Source: Macrolepiota albuminosa (Eukaryota; Basidiomycota; Agaricomycetes; Agaricales; Agaricaceae). From it: a stretch of DNA of 64,000 bases. Below are positions 9,696 to 20,851 of the stretch, piece by piece; position 1 is the first letter of the stretch, and the number at the start of each line of letters is the position of its first letter. The DNA lies in assembly GCA_027475525.1 (NCBI GenBank), contig JAMWFC010000037.1, positions 191,419-255,418 of the forward strand, given 5' to 3'. A program made the translations under genes and the position numbers. Under the pieces are notes generated by a model. That model saw nothing but the letters and a program-made list of their open reading frames with translations, was not told where the DNA came from and did not search any database.

Positions 9696-12600
9696 ATGCA
9701 GAGTACAGGTCTTTCGAATCATCGTGGACTGAGGCTTCTCTCCCTCGGTAGGCTGGTTCTAGATATTAATACTTTTCATTGGGTCTGACACACTACAGAT
9801 GACGGGGGTATCCGTGGCCTGTCCGAGCTTCTAATTATACAAGAGTTTATGAACAGGATTAAATTCATCAACAAAGCCCCCATACTACCTAAACCCTGTC
9901 AGTATTTTGATATAATTGGTGGTGTCGGAACGGGAGGGTATGTACCATACGAGATTCTCTTGGGTACTTTTTCAGGTTTCATCTTCCAGACTTATTGCAT
10001 TGATGCTCGGACGTCTCGAGATGCCAATTGATCAGGCCATCGAGAAATATGTTGACTTTTCATCTAGTGTTTTCTCAGATATGAAGTGGCACAACAGCAA
10101 AGCGAAGTTAAAAGCCTCGGTCTTCAAGACTAAGATGGAGGAAATGATTGAATCTTCTGGAATCTCGCGAAATTCTCTACTGCAAGATGTTGAGTTTCAA
10201 ATTTGTAAAAGGTTTGTGTATTGTTCTTGCATTGGTAAGAAAATAACATGTATATTTCTAGTTTTGTTGTGGCACTTCCATCTTTTCATATGACACCGCG
10301 ACTTTTTCGCTCATATACAGTGGGTGCAAATCAAGGCTATAATTGCACTATTGCAGAAGCAGCACGTGCAACTACTGCCACTCCTGGACTTTTCAAGCCT
10401 GTGTTAATAACTGAAGGAGGCATTTCAGAATCTTTTATTGGTGGTAATTTAGGATTTAACAATCCCAGCAAACTTGTTCTTGAAGAAGCAGAATCTGTGT
10501 TTGGTCATTTTGCACAAGTGGCTTGTCTTGTTAGTATAGGTGCTGGAAAATTTGGCCCTGTTTCTTTTCAGCATTCTAGTATGAAGGACATGTTGGCTAT
10601 TGTCAACAAAATTGCAACTGATAGTGAAAAAGCTGCTGAAGAGCTGATGGGCCAATATAAGCACATTTCTAATGTGTTTTTTAGGCTAAATGTTGATCAA
10701 GGTCTGCAAAACTTTCTTTTGGATGATTGGAAAAAGATGTCAGAAATCAAAACACATACTCAGTCTTATTTGCAAGGGATTACTGTTGCACATCAAGTTG
10801 ATGGCATAGTGCAGGCTTTGAATGCCAGTCCTTGTAAATTTTCTATAGGAGACCTTAAAGGATCCTTGCTGCCCAAGAATCTCCCAAAAACTGTTATAAA
10901 AAATATCTATCAGATTCATAGTCCTACTCCAGTCTTTATAGGAAGAAAAGATATATTGGAAAAATTAAATAAATATTTTGCTACAAATTCCACATCTCAT
11001 GTGCAGAAAAGATATGTTTTGCATGGTTTAGGTGGAGCTGGAAAGACACAAATTGTTTTGCAGTTTTTGGCAATGTATGGATCAAGGTAAGTTTGATATA
11101 AATTTTGTTGTGAAATGTTCTTAATAGATAATTTAGATTTTCCTTGATATATTTCATTGATGCAAGCTCAAAAATGCTTATAGAAGAATTCTTCAAGTTT
11201 ATTGCTAGTGAAACAACAACTTCTGAGCCTAGTTGGAATACTGGTTTAAAATTGCTTTGCTATGATCAAAGAGAGTGGCTATTGATTTTTGACAATGCAG
11301 ATGATCCAGAACTTGATCTTCAGCCTTTTTTTCCACCATGCCAACATGGAAATATTATTATTACTACAAGAAATAAGGAATGTGTATTGCATGCATCTCA
11401 ACACAATGATAAAATTGAGAATTTATCTGAAGAAGATTCAATTGCTCTCCTTCATAAGATCTGTGGCAGATCAGAATTTTCATATGCAGAAGAAAAAAAT
11501 CTAGTTAAAGAACTTGGATTCTTTCCTTTAGCTATTGTACAAGCTGGTCACTATTTATTGCAAGAATCATGGTTAGGATTTGCCCAGTATATTGACAAGT
11601 ATAAATTAAATAAAAAAAAATATCTGAAACAAAAGACAAAACAGCATATTGATAGCTATTCACAGTCACTTTACTCTACATGGAAAATCAGCTATGACCA
11701 GCTTTCCATACCTGCAAAGACATTACTCAACTTTTGGAGTATTTGTCATTATGACAAAATACCTATTGATCTTTTGCAAAGAGCATGGAATATTGTAAAA
11801 ATACAAAAAGATAATCAGGTTTTTCAGCTTCAACATATTTTGACATTATTTCTTGATGATGAAGAGCAATGGAATGACAAGCTGATAGATAAAACAATTC
11901 ATTTGCTAACATCATATTCATTAGTTGAAAGAATTGGGGAAAATCTGATAACAATGCATCCTTTAGTTCAAGAGTGTTGTCATGAATTTTTAACAAATGA
12001 AGAAAAGAAGAGATTGTATAACTGGATATCACAAATATATCAGTGTTTGGGACAAGAAGATTTTGATTATAATGATGTTCAATTGTTGTTACCTCATACT
12101 GGATATCACAAATATATCAGTGTTTGGGACAAGAAGATTTTGATTATAATGATGTTCAATTGTTGTTACCTCATGTGAGAAAATTGGAAGAAAACACATC
12201 AATAGGGTTAGAAGTTTCAAAAGTAGTTGCAAGATTACTATATATAGCAAGACTATGGATTGATGCAATTGATCAAATAGAAAACGTTATCACTGCTAGT
12301 AAAAAAACAGAATATGAAAGTCTTGATATATGGAAAAATATGTTAGGAGATGCATTAAAAGAGTTAGGAAGATTTCAAAAAGCTGAAGATTTACAAAGAC
12401 AAGTCTTGGCTACTCAGCAAGCAGCATTAGGAAACAATCATCCTAATACTTTTATTAGCATGAATAATCTTGCACTTACTCTAAAAACGGCTGGAAAGCT
12501 TCAAGAGGCTGAAGATATACAAAGACAAGCCTTAGCTACTCAGCAAGCAGCATTAGGAAACAATCATCCTGATACTCTTGATAGCATGAATAATCTTGCA

Positions 12601-14868
12601 CTTACTCTACAAAAAGCTAAAAGGCTTCAAGAGGCTGAAGATATACAGAGACAAGTCTTGGCTACTCGGCAAGCAGCATTAGGAAACAATCATCTTAATA
12701 CTCTTAATAGCATGAATAATCTTGCACTTACTCTACAAACAGCTGGAAAGCTTCAAGAGGCTGAAGATATACAGAGACAAGTCTTGGCTACTCGGCAAGC
12801 AGCATTAGGAAACAATCATCCTGATAGCTTCAAGAGGCTGAAGATATACAGAGACAAGTCTTGGCTACTCGGCAAGCAGCATTAGGAAACAATCATCCTG
12901 ATACTCTTAGTAGCATGAATAATCTTGCACTTACACTAAAAACAGCTGGAAAGTGTCAAGAGGCTGAAGATATACAGAGACAAGTCTTGGCTACTCGGCA
13001 AGCAGCATTAGGAAACAATCATCCTGATACTCTTAGTAGCATGAATAATCTTGCACTTACACTAGAAACAGCTAGAAAGCTTCAAGAGGCTGAAGATATA
13101 CAGAGACAAGTCTTGGCTACTCAGCAAGCAGCATTAGGAAACAATCATCTTGATACTCTTAGTAGCATGAATAATCTTGCAATTACACTAGAAACAGCTG
13201 GAAAGCTTCAAGAGGCTGAAGATATACAGAGACAAGTCTTGGCTACTCGGCAAGCAGCATTAGGAAACAATCATCCTGATAGCTTCAAGAGGCTGAAGAT
13301 ATACAGAGACAAGTCTTGGCTACTCGGCAAGCAGCATTAGGAAACAATCATCCTGATATTCTTATTATCATGAATAATCTTGCAGTTACACTAGAAACAG
13401 CTGGAAAGCTTCAAGAGGCTGAAGATATACAGAGACAAGTCTTGGCTACTCGGCAAGCAGCATTAGGAAACAATCATCCTGATATTCTTATTATCATGAA
13501 TAATCTTGCAGTTACACTACGAACAGCTGGAAAGCTTCAAGAGGCTGAAGATATACAGAGACAAGTCTTGGCTACTCGGCAAGCAGCATTAGGAAACAAT
13601 CATCCTGATACTCTTATTACCATGAATAATCTTGCAGTTACACTACAAACAGCTAAAAGGCTTCAAGAGGCTGAAGATATACAAAGACAAGTCTTGGCTA
13701 CTCAGCAAGCAGTATTAGGAAACAATCATCTTGATACTCTTAATAGCATGAATGATCTTGCACTTACTCTAGAAACAGCTAGAAAGCTTCAAGAGGCTGA
13801 AGATATACAGAGACAAGTCTTAGCTACTCGGCAAGCAGCACTAGGAAACAATCATCCTCATACTCTTATTAGCATGAATAATCTTGCACTTACTCTAAAA
13901 ACAGCTGGAAAGCTTCAAGAGGCTGAAGATATACAGAGACAAGTCTTGGCTATTCAGCAAGCAGCACTAGGAAACAATCATCCTCATACTCTTATTAGCA
14001 TGAATAATCTTGCACTTACTCTGCAAATAGCTGGAAAGCTTCAAGAGGCTGAAGATATACAGAGACAAGTCTTGGCTACTCGGCAAGCAGCATTAGGAAA
14101 CAATCAGCTGGAAAGCTTCAAGAGGCTGAAGATATACAGAGACAAGTCTTGGCTACTCGGCAAGCAGCATTAGGAAACAATCATCCTCATACTCTTAGTA
14201 GCATGAATAATCTTGCACTTACTCTACAAACAGCTGGAAAGCTTCAAGAGGCTGAAGATATACAGAGACAAGTCTTGGCTACTCGGCAAGCAGCATTAGG
14301 AAACAATCATCCTGATACTCTTATTACCATGAATAGTTTTGCAGTTACACTACGAAAAGCTAAAAGGCTTCAAGAGGCTGAAGATATACAGAGACAAGTC
14401 TTGGCTACTCAGCAAGCAGCATTAGGAAACAATCATTTTGATACTCTTAGTAGCATGAATAATTTTGCAGTTACACTAAAAACAGCTGGAAAGCTTCAAG
14501 AGGCTGAAGATATACAGAGACAAGTTTTGGCTACTCAGCAAGCAGCATTAGGAAACAATCATCCTCATACTCTTATTAGCATGAATAATCTTGCAATTAC
14601 TCTACAAACAGCTGAAAAGCTTCAAGAGGCTGAAGATATACAAAGACAAGTCTTAGCTACTCGGCAAGCAGCATTAGGAAACAATCATCCTGATACTTTG
14701 ATTAGCATGAATAATCTTGCACTCACTTTAAACAAGGCTAGAAAGTTTCAAGAAGCTAAAAAAATGCAGCAACAGATTTTAGCTCTTCAGCAGGCAGTAA
14801 CAGAAAACAATTACTCTAATAATCTCCTTTATCTTTGGAATTATTTTAAGAAGGCTGTTAAAAGTTGA
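9696..14868 (+). CDS. NLR1: patatin-like / NB-ARC / TPR STAND protein
   Basis: A fungal NLR-type receptor; such proteins bind a ligand through their repeats and signal by NB-ARC oligomerisation. Exons: 9696-9747, 9799-9937, 9990-10211, 10262-11086, 11137-14868, all with GT..AG introns in consistent phase. Patatin-like domain: LRLLSLDDGGIRG (residues 12-24), elbow GVGTGG (about 59-64) where GxSxG is usual, and FIGGN (about 198) where the catalytic Asp of DGG is usual, so both catalytic residues are gone. NB-ARC: P-loop GLGGAGKT (393-400), Walker B LLIFDNADD (about 461), NIIITTRN, GLPL-like FFPLAIVQAG and MHPLVQEC (about 686). About 17 TPRs follow. Four 77-bp duplications split the last exon. 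Counting one copy of each leaves a single frame of about 1553 residues. Repeat number is uncertain because the breaks lie in the repeats. Confidence 0.85.
12021..12174. repeat. exact 77-bp tandem duplication (4 of 16)
   Basis: It lies in NLR1 just after the NB-ARC region, with copies at 12021-12097 and 12098-12174. It shifts the frame by two. Confidence 0.93.
12749..12902. repeat. exact 77-bp tandem duplication (5 of 16)
   Basis: It lies in the NLR1 TPR array, whose natural period is 126 bp. The extra 77-bp step breaks both the repeat register and the frame. Confidence 0.9.
13204..13357. repeat. exact 77-bp tandem duplication (6 of 16)
   Basis: Second out-of-register 77-bp step in the NLR1 TPR array. 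It explains the stop at about 13340. Confidence 0.9.
14029..14182. repeat. exact 77-bp tandem duplication (7 of 16)
   Basis: Third out-of-register 77-bp step in the NLR1 TPR array. It explains the stop at about 14173. Confidence 0.9.
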
Positions 14869-16017
14869 AAAAATATATAAAATTAGAAAATTAAAAATCA
14901 AACAGATTTTTAGTATTTTATAAATATTTATAGTGCCTTTGTAAATATATTATAAAGAGATGACTATTTTATTTTTATTGAATCACATCTTAATATTAAT
15001 ATACTTCAGAGCACATCAGAGATTTATGGAGAAACATCTATTAGAAACAGGTCATATGATTTCTAACAAGTGTTTCTTCAGAAACTTTAATAAAAATTTC
15101 CTACTTATTTAAATTTTCTGTATAAAAAATTCTGCTTCTTTAATACAAACTAATACACTAAATATCTATAATATATAGGATGATTCCTGAAAAAAATAAT
15201 TGAATAAGTAAAACTTACTAAGACTAGTCAGATCTAGCTAAGAAATACTTCAGGGCATGGTAGAGATTTCAGGAAAACATCCATTAAAAACAAGTTATGT
15301 GATTTTTAATTTTCTCTCAAATTCTCTGCTATATTCTGAAGTGTGTAGAGGCAAGAAAAATGCTTAAAATTTTTGAGAAAAGATCTCTTTATAATGGGAC
15401 ATCTGTTTTGTGAGAATGATGGAATAAATGCTTAAAAGAATCAAAAAATTTCAAAAATACTTTAATGGAGCTTACAATAATACTTTAAGAGTTGAGAAAG
15501 ACTGAGGCCTCAACCAAACAAAGTGAGGTTGAGGCTGAGATCAAGCATTGATTTCTATACCAGATTATCTCCAATGTAGATAGGTTCAAAGAGATCACAA
15601 GATTTCTATTGCCCAGATCACACAATAGAACTAGAATTCATCTTAGATTATCCAGTACTACTAAGTATGAAACACAAGAGCTGAAGTTTATGTAAGCTTC
15701 AGCAGGAGTAATGAATCAGGGTTGTTACAGAACCAACGATGACATGAACATTGAAACAGTCAATTGTGATACCACAATGAACATCTGCACAATACCCATT
15801 TGGTTAGATTTTTTGCTTAGAGTTAAGTGGCTGGGACTTGTTTTAGGTTGGTTAGAGCTTGGTTAGTTAGGACAAAAATATATGTTGAAGTCTATGTTTG
15901 AATCTGGAAGCCTTAAATGCAGACACCCAGCGACAAAGTGGCAGGAGAACCAATTCATTGTTCTACACACCTCCGTGTATCTCTGCCTCTATAACGACCA
16001 CCTTTATAGCATAGAAC
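14869..16017. other. AT-rich spacer after NLR1
   Basis: No gene is visible. The first 180 bp are homologous to the sequence after NLR2 (25618-25800). A degenerate AT-rich repeat occurs at about 15005-15110 and again at about 15250-15312. The rest shows no structure I can name. Confidence 0.6.
15005..15312 (+). repeat. AT-rich dispersed repeat, two partial copies
   Basis: Both copies contain a GAGATTT..GGA(G)AAACATC(T/C)ATTA(G/A)AAACA pattern followed by TGATTT. Related copies lie downstream of NLR2, one in each orientation (25765-25962). This may be a MITE family. Confidence 0.55.
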
Positions 16018-17598
16018 TCATGATGCAGCCTCCCCTTCCAATTTTGCTTTCTTTGCAGCACTCTGCAGCACCGGTGGGGCCTGTTTCCCTCTAACTCCAA
16101 CATCCGGGCCTCCATCCGGCTCTACCGCCCTCTTCCTCTTCTCACCCACCACTTCTGACTGAGGTTCCTTAGCCGTACCATCCTTTGTCTCCCTTCCCTC
16201 GCGACCACCTGCGCGTCCTCCCCGGCCACGGCCACCACCGTCCCTACCGCCCCCACACCCTCCTCGACCTTGAGATCCACCACGCCCGCGCCCGCGCCCA
16301 CGACCGTTTGAACCGCCGAACGTCGATTCAAGGACAGATTTTGCGCCATTTTGCGCACGTTCGATTTGGAAAGCTTTTTCTGTAGTTTCTGTCAGAAGTA
16401 GGGCATTAGTGTCCAGTCCATTTAGCTCGAACGAAGCGGAAGATAAGGAAGATGAGCAAAGGCAGAGGCCAGAAGATGAAAAAGTAGCAAGCGCAAGCAA
16501 AGATTAACGTTTAGACAATTAACTCACCATCAGGAATACTCCATGTCACCTCCTTCGAGTTCAACGTCTTGATTGTATCTTTCACGATTTGGACTTCCTC
16601 CTCCGTCAACGCTTTATGGAACCCAACGAGCCCCGAATCCTCCTTGCACGTATACTTAATGTACGGTGCGCGGCCGCCGAACTTCTCTTTGATCGGGTTC
16701 TGTGATAACAATGACGTTAAGAAAACAAGAGACCAACTTCAGACGAACAGCGTACCTTGATTTCAGACCACGGCACATTGCCACCACATCCCTCAAACTT
16801 CATCGTCGCACCCTTGACAAACGGTACGTCCTCCGCCTTGACACTGCCCACGCCCTCCTCATTCTGCTGGATCAATAATTTCGTACCCATAAACTCCAGG
16901 TACACGTCTTTCTTCTCAGCCGGGGCGCCAGCACCGTTTTTGTTTTGCGCGTTGGAAGACTTGGCACGGGCCATCTCGCGAAAAGCGTTGAACCCGCGTC
17001 CATTGGACATGACCTCGCGGCGGTGGTTGGCGGACTTTCCTGTTAGTCCTTTTTCTTTGATCTTCATCTCACAATAGGCTTCCCTGAAACGTGGAATTAG
17101 ATTATTTAGAGTCTTTAAATTGTAGAATGAGTCGAGATAGGATGAAAAGTGACGTACTTGCTCATAATTAAGAGCTCCTTGCCCTCGAATGTAGGCTTGG
17201 GGTCTGCCTTGAGGAACACATCGACAGTAGCAAAGTCTGCGAAGTCTGCAAAGACAGAATTCTAAGAACCCGCGTGAACTCCAATCTGAAGAATCGCACG
17301 TGAAGGAAACGTACTTTGAATCTCTTATCCTCTGTGCGCCTCATGCGCACCGCATTGATCCTCCCAGACTTCCTAAAGAAGTCTTCCAACCTCTTCTGTA
17401 ACGTCGGATCTTCATCTGTGAACCCTTTCTATGTCCACCTCATACTTTAATAACAAGGGAGCACGAAAACAGATGTTCAAACTGGACTGCATACGCTCCG
17501 CTCTGCTCGCACTTTGGGTTCCCGGACCTCTGTACGACGACGGACGTACTTGCCCTCTTCGTCCACATTAAGGAAGGTGCTGGTGCGTAGGGCTGAAA

Positions 17599-17752
17599 CG
17601 ACCCAGTCCATCCCTCTTGCAGAGAGAAGACGGTTTCGATGGGGACCCAATGATCTGGGTCTTTTGTGTGGAGTGCGACCCAGTCCATCCCTCTTGCAGA
17701 GAGAAGACGGTTTCGATGGGGACCCAATGATCTGGGTCTTTTGTGTGGAGTG
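17599..17752. repeat. exact 77-bp tandem duplication (8 of 16)
   Basis: It lies in the La copy 2 exon that follows the La motif half-exon. Copy 1 has a single copy at the matching place (2745-2840). Confidence 0.92.
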
Positions 17753-17827
17753 GAGTGTCCACATAAATCTGGCATAGGTAGTTAGTTAGTTGGGGAAGAC
17801 ACGCATTAAAAATGATATGAGTGTTGA

Positions 17828-17981
17828 AAATCAAGGAGCACAAGGTCCATGTGCTGGAGGATGAGAAGTGAAAGACAAGATGAGGCACTGCGGGCTGAGC
17901 AGATAAATCAAGGAGCACAAGGTCCATGTGCTGGAGGATGAGAAGTGAAAGACAAGATGAGGCACTGCGGGCTGAGCAGAT
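17828..17981. repeat. exact 77-bp tandem duplication (9 of 16)
   Basis: It lies in intron sequence of La copy 2, only about 75 bp from the preceding duplication. Confidence 0.92.
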
Positions 17982-18159
17982 CGCTCGAGAGATAACGCCT
18001 GGACACAGTATTTCCTATTCACAATGCATGTACTTGTTGTTGAGATTATTATTCAGAGACTCACTTATCATATGGAAGGTTTAAATCCGCAAAATAGAAT
18101 TCAACTTGAGATACCGCACAGTCAAGACGCGAGATGATCGAACATCGCACGGTCGCACA

Positions 18160-20421
18160 TGATCGGACTCAGCTGTCTATCCCACCGGCACCACAACTGT
18201 TGCTGCTGCATATGACTCCACCGTCCTCACCTCGCCTGTTGTACCCGGCGGTCTCGTCAAACAATTCAACTCCAGACCCCAAAATGGATCGTTCATTGGA
18301 TTCTCAATAGAAATGTCCGTGGCCAATCAAATCTGTGAGTATGCATGGTTCTACAATTTTTGTACGAGGCTCACAAACTTCTTTAACTTCAGTGGGCACA
18401 AACTCGTCGGTCAGCCTGCACTAAATCCATGTACTTCCCAACTTCCGATTGTCATTAGCACCCTTCTTCAAGTTCCCTTCCTCAATCTCATGGCCAACCT
18501 CCAAGAACGCTCAGGGCGAGTCAATATCTGTGTATGTGGCAACCCAGGAGAGGGCTCGCATGGTCGACAGCACTCTGACGGAAAAGTCCTTAAAAAGAAC
18601 ATCACTGGTGCTTCAAATCCTGTACGTCCTTTATTCAAACTTAAATGTCCAGCATAGTGCTGATATGGCTTCTACTCAGATACATCACCGCCATTCATAT
18701 ACTACCGAACACCTTTACATGATCCACTCATGTCAATGTTCATTGGTTCTGAGTTGAATTGATCGACCTGTCGTTCAAAGATAGAAATGTGTCCCTTTCC
18801 TTTTCCAGGACACCGCTACGAGGCTCGCCATCGCAGACAAGGGCTACCAAACCCTCGGTGATCACCTATTGGGCATTACGAACTCGATCTTATACCAACG
18901 TCATCAGCATTTCACTATTGTGAGTCTGTTCGTGGTCTCGAAAGGATTGGTCGACTAACATGATACATTTAACAGTACGGACCTTCCGGCTACTTTCAAG
19001 GCTTTCGGTACTTATGTTCTTGCAGAAATGGCGATCGCTAACCTTCCTGGGTAAGATCTGCTCGTCGGGTCCAATCCTGGACGACTGAATAAGTATGGGA
19101 CACTGGCTTCGTATCGACCTACAGCCAAAATTTAGCATTACTCTCTGTCGAAATGTACGTTTCTCCATTCTTTCCTCCATTCTTCTTACCCTTACCTGCC
19201 CCAAAAGCTACCCAACAGACAACTGCGCTGCGCAATTCAACACGGGCGGAACAATTCAAGTTCCCCAAGAAATCTTCCCCACCTTCCGAAGCCATACCGC
19301 GCAGTACTCCAGCCACAGCATCATCCGAAAGTTCCTCAACTCTACGAACTTTGCGATGCAGAACAAGAAGCGGCTGTATATATGATGGAGACCAACACAG
19401 GTTCATGTGGTGATGCATTTGGATCAGCATTATGGGGTCTGGATTATGCGTTCTAGATGGCCTTTAATACCTTTGCGGGTGCAATGATACATGTTGGTGG
19501 GCAGAATGTGTTTTACAATGTACGTTTCGCCTTTCGTCATCGAGTCCATCGGAAATGATCAATTCATGGTAATCATTAGCTGTTCACCCCGCCTCCAACT
19601 AACCAGTCGACATTCCATCAATGGACCGTTGGACCAACGTACTACACCGCCCTCGTAGCGGTCCTCGATCTCGGCGCAAACGGCGCGAACGACTTCACGC
19701 CCTGCTATGGGTTTTATGAGAACGGAGCACCCGTGCGTGTGGGGTGCATCAATTACGTTACAGACCCGTCAGGCGCGAACGATCTGAGCGTACAGATTGC
19801 GATTGGGGATCGGGTATTCAACAGCCGAATCAGAGTCCACCGAGTGTCAAGGTCAATCAAGTGCGTCGTCCTTTCATGCATATTTGTACGAGAAGATGCT
19901 GATTCTCAGCGGATAGGTACCTCCTTGCGAGCTCCGTCTCCCAGAAGGGCAACTTCACATGGGCCGGCCAAGTACGTCGTCACTTTCTCTCCTTTTCTCG
20001 CCGCCCACTGATCGGGTTTACAATTACAGACATTCGGTGACAACTTCGCCTCATACGGGCGGCCTTCGGCGACATCAACATCACCACCATCGCCTGCGAC
20101 GGCAACACCAACCTCTGCACGGTCCCCGTACCCGCGCCGTCCTACGCGCTGATATACCTCGCCGACAGCGCGCTGGACGAGCCAGGTGGCGCGGCGACGC
20201 AGACGTTCGCGACGACTGTGCATACGTGGTTCAGGAACACCGCGACGGTTGACCAGGCTGTGCTCGCGACGTCGAATGGCGGGTATGGGAAGGTGGGCAG
20301 CACGAGTGCCGGGAGTAGTAGTGCGGCGGTTAGTGGAAGGACGAGTAAGGCTCCTGGGTTGGTGTTGATACTGGCGCTTGTGGCGGGCTTGGGGGCGTTG
20401 CAGAGGGTAGTGAGGAGGTAG
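18160..20421 (+). pseudogene. GH79-type glycosidase, 5' truncated and frameshifted, with GPI-type C-terminus
   Basis: GH79 enzymes are beta-glucuronidases and relatives acting on cell-wall or extracellular glycans. Recognisable pieces in order: VVPGGLVKQFNS and FIGFSIEMSVANQI before a GTGAGT donor (18335), FLNLMANLQER (18480), RLAIADKGYQTLGDHLLG (about 18820), YPTDNCAAQF (about 19210), QEIFPTFRSHTA, FLNSTNFAMQNKK, HVGGQNVFY (about 19500), a QWTVGPTYYTALVA-like tract (about 19625), and INYVTDPSGANDLSVQI (about 19750). The C-terminus is Ser-rich with a hydrophobic tail APGLVLILALVAGLGAL, as for GPI anchoring. There is no start codon or signal peptide: TGA precedes the first exon in frame. The tract where an N-E-P-D acid/base motif is expected (about 18878) survives only as an out-of-frame E-L-D-L. 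Family assignment is from memory of the family. Confidence 0.75.
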
Positions 20422-20547
20422 GGTTTGCATATTTTTTTTTAATTGGCAGGAAGGATGGCATTGCAGTGCATCGAAGTGAGCTCTTTTTTCCTTCTTGTTT
20501 TTTATTTCATGTATTACAGATGTTGGTGGCACCAACTAACTGCTTAG

Positions 20548-20851
20548 AATTTGTCGCTACAGGTCTGGATTGTCTTGCGTTTTATTATATACCTACTTTA
20601 GTAGCTAATAGACCATGAAGATTGCTTTGTTCTGACGCTCGTATCTTGGTTCGACTATCATCACATACAAAACACACCCAAGAATTGCACCAGGAGAAGA
20701 TAGAAAGAAGCAACAGCAAAGCTGCTAAACCTGATGACACACATTACAAAGGCGTGAGAATAGTAGTAACCATCGAAACTTCAATTTCAAGGTTGCTTCT
20801 CACACCCATCTTCAAGTACACGTAAGTCATTGCCAGAATTCAATTTGCACC
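20548..20851. promoter_or_regulatory. NLR2 upstream region, duplicated block
   Basis: This block is homologous to 8499-8690 plus 9583-9695 upstream of NLR1, and keeps the intergenic structure without the 0.9-kb insert. It probably holds the NLR promoter. GH79 lies upstream where La exon 1 stands in copy 1. Confidence 0.5.

Larger units (their letters stand above)
12390..14790 (+). repeat. 126-bp coding repeat array (42-residue TPRs) of NLR1
   Basis: There are about 17 units of 42 codons, kinesin-light-chain-type TPR, around the core LQEAEDIQRQVLATRQ followed by AALGNNHPDTL and MNNLA.TL. Units are close to identical at DNA level. Differences concentrate at HP[D/H/N]T or H[L/F]DT, the two residues before MNN, [K/E/Q/R]TA[G/R/K]K, and ATR/ATQ. 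The last unit is degenerate and ends in a basic tail. Near-identity implies recent homogenisation by unequal exchange or gene conversion. Confidence 0.9.
16018..18145 (-). pseudogene. La-type RNA-binding protein gene, copy 2, 5' truncated
   Basis: This copy is collinear with copy 1 and highly similar, but retains the C-terminus: the RRM2 exon (about 17067-16758), an exon with NPIKEKFGGRAPYIKYTCKE (about 16700-16527), and a last exon ending in a Gly/Arg-rich RGG-like tail and a basic KRKR segment (to 16018). The La motif half-exon at about 18110-18065 keeps its GTGAGT donor, lost in copy 1. Exon 1 is missing; homology to copy 1 stops at about 18145, where GH79-like sequence begins. In the La/RRM1 exon (about 17770-17420) a 22-bp deletion and a 5-bp insertion relative to copy 1 break the frame, apart from a 77-bp duplication. 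Not functional as it stands. Confidence 0.85.

Noticed and set aside
9927..9937. Missing patatin Ser explained as a sequencing error
   Set aside because: The same GVGTGG is present in the diverged second copy at about 21078-21097, and the Asp motif is lost in both too.
12021..14182. Programmed frameshifts or separate TPR genes in NLR1
   Set aside because: Every frame change coincides with a 77-bp pair and has the arithmetic shift expected.
12390..14790. Regular 126-bp repeats resembling a satellite or CRISPR-like array
   Set aside because: The period equals 42 codons, the frame is open and the translation is a TPR array continuous with NB-ARC; there are no spacers.
16122..16385. ORFs on both strands across the La C-terminal region
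   Set aside because: They are other-frame readings of the GC-rich Gly/Arg-coding exon.
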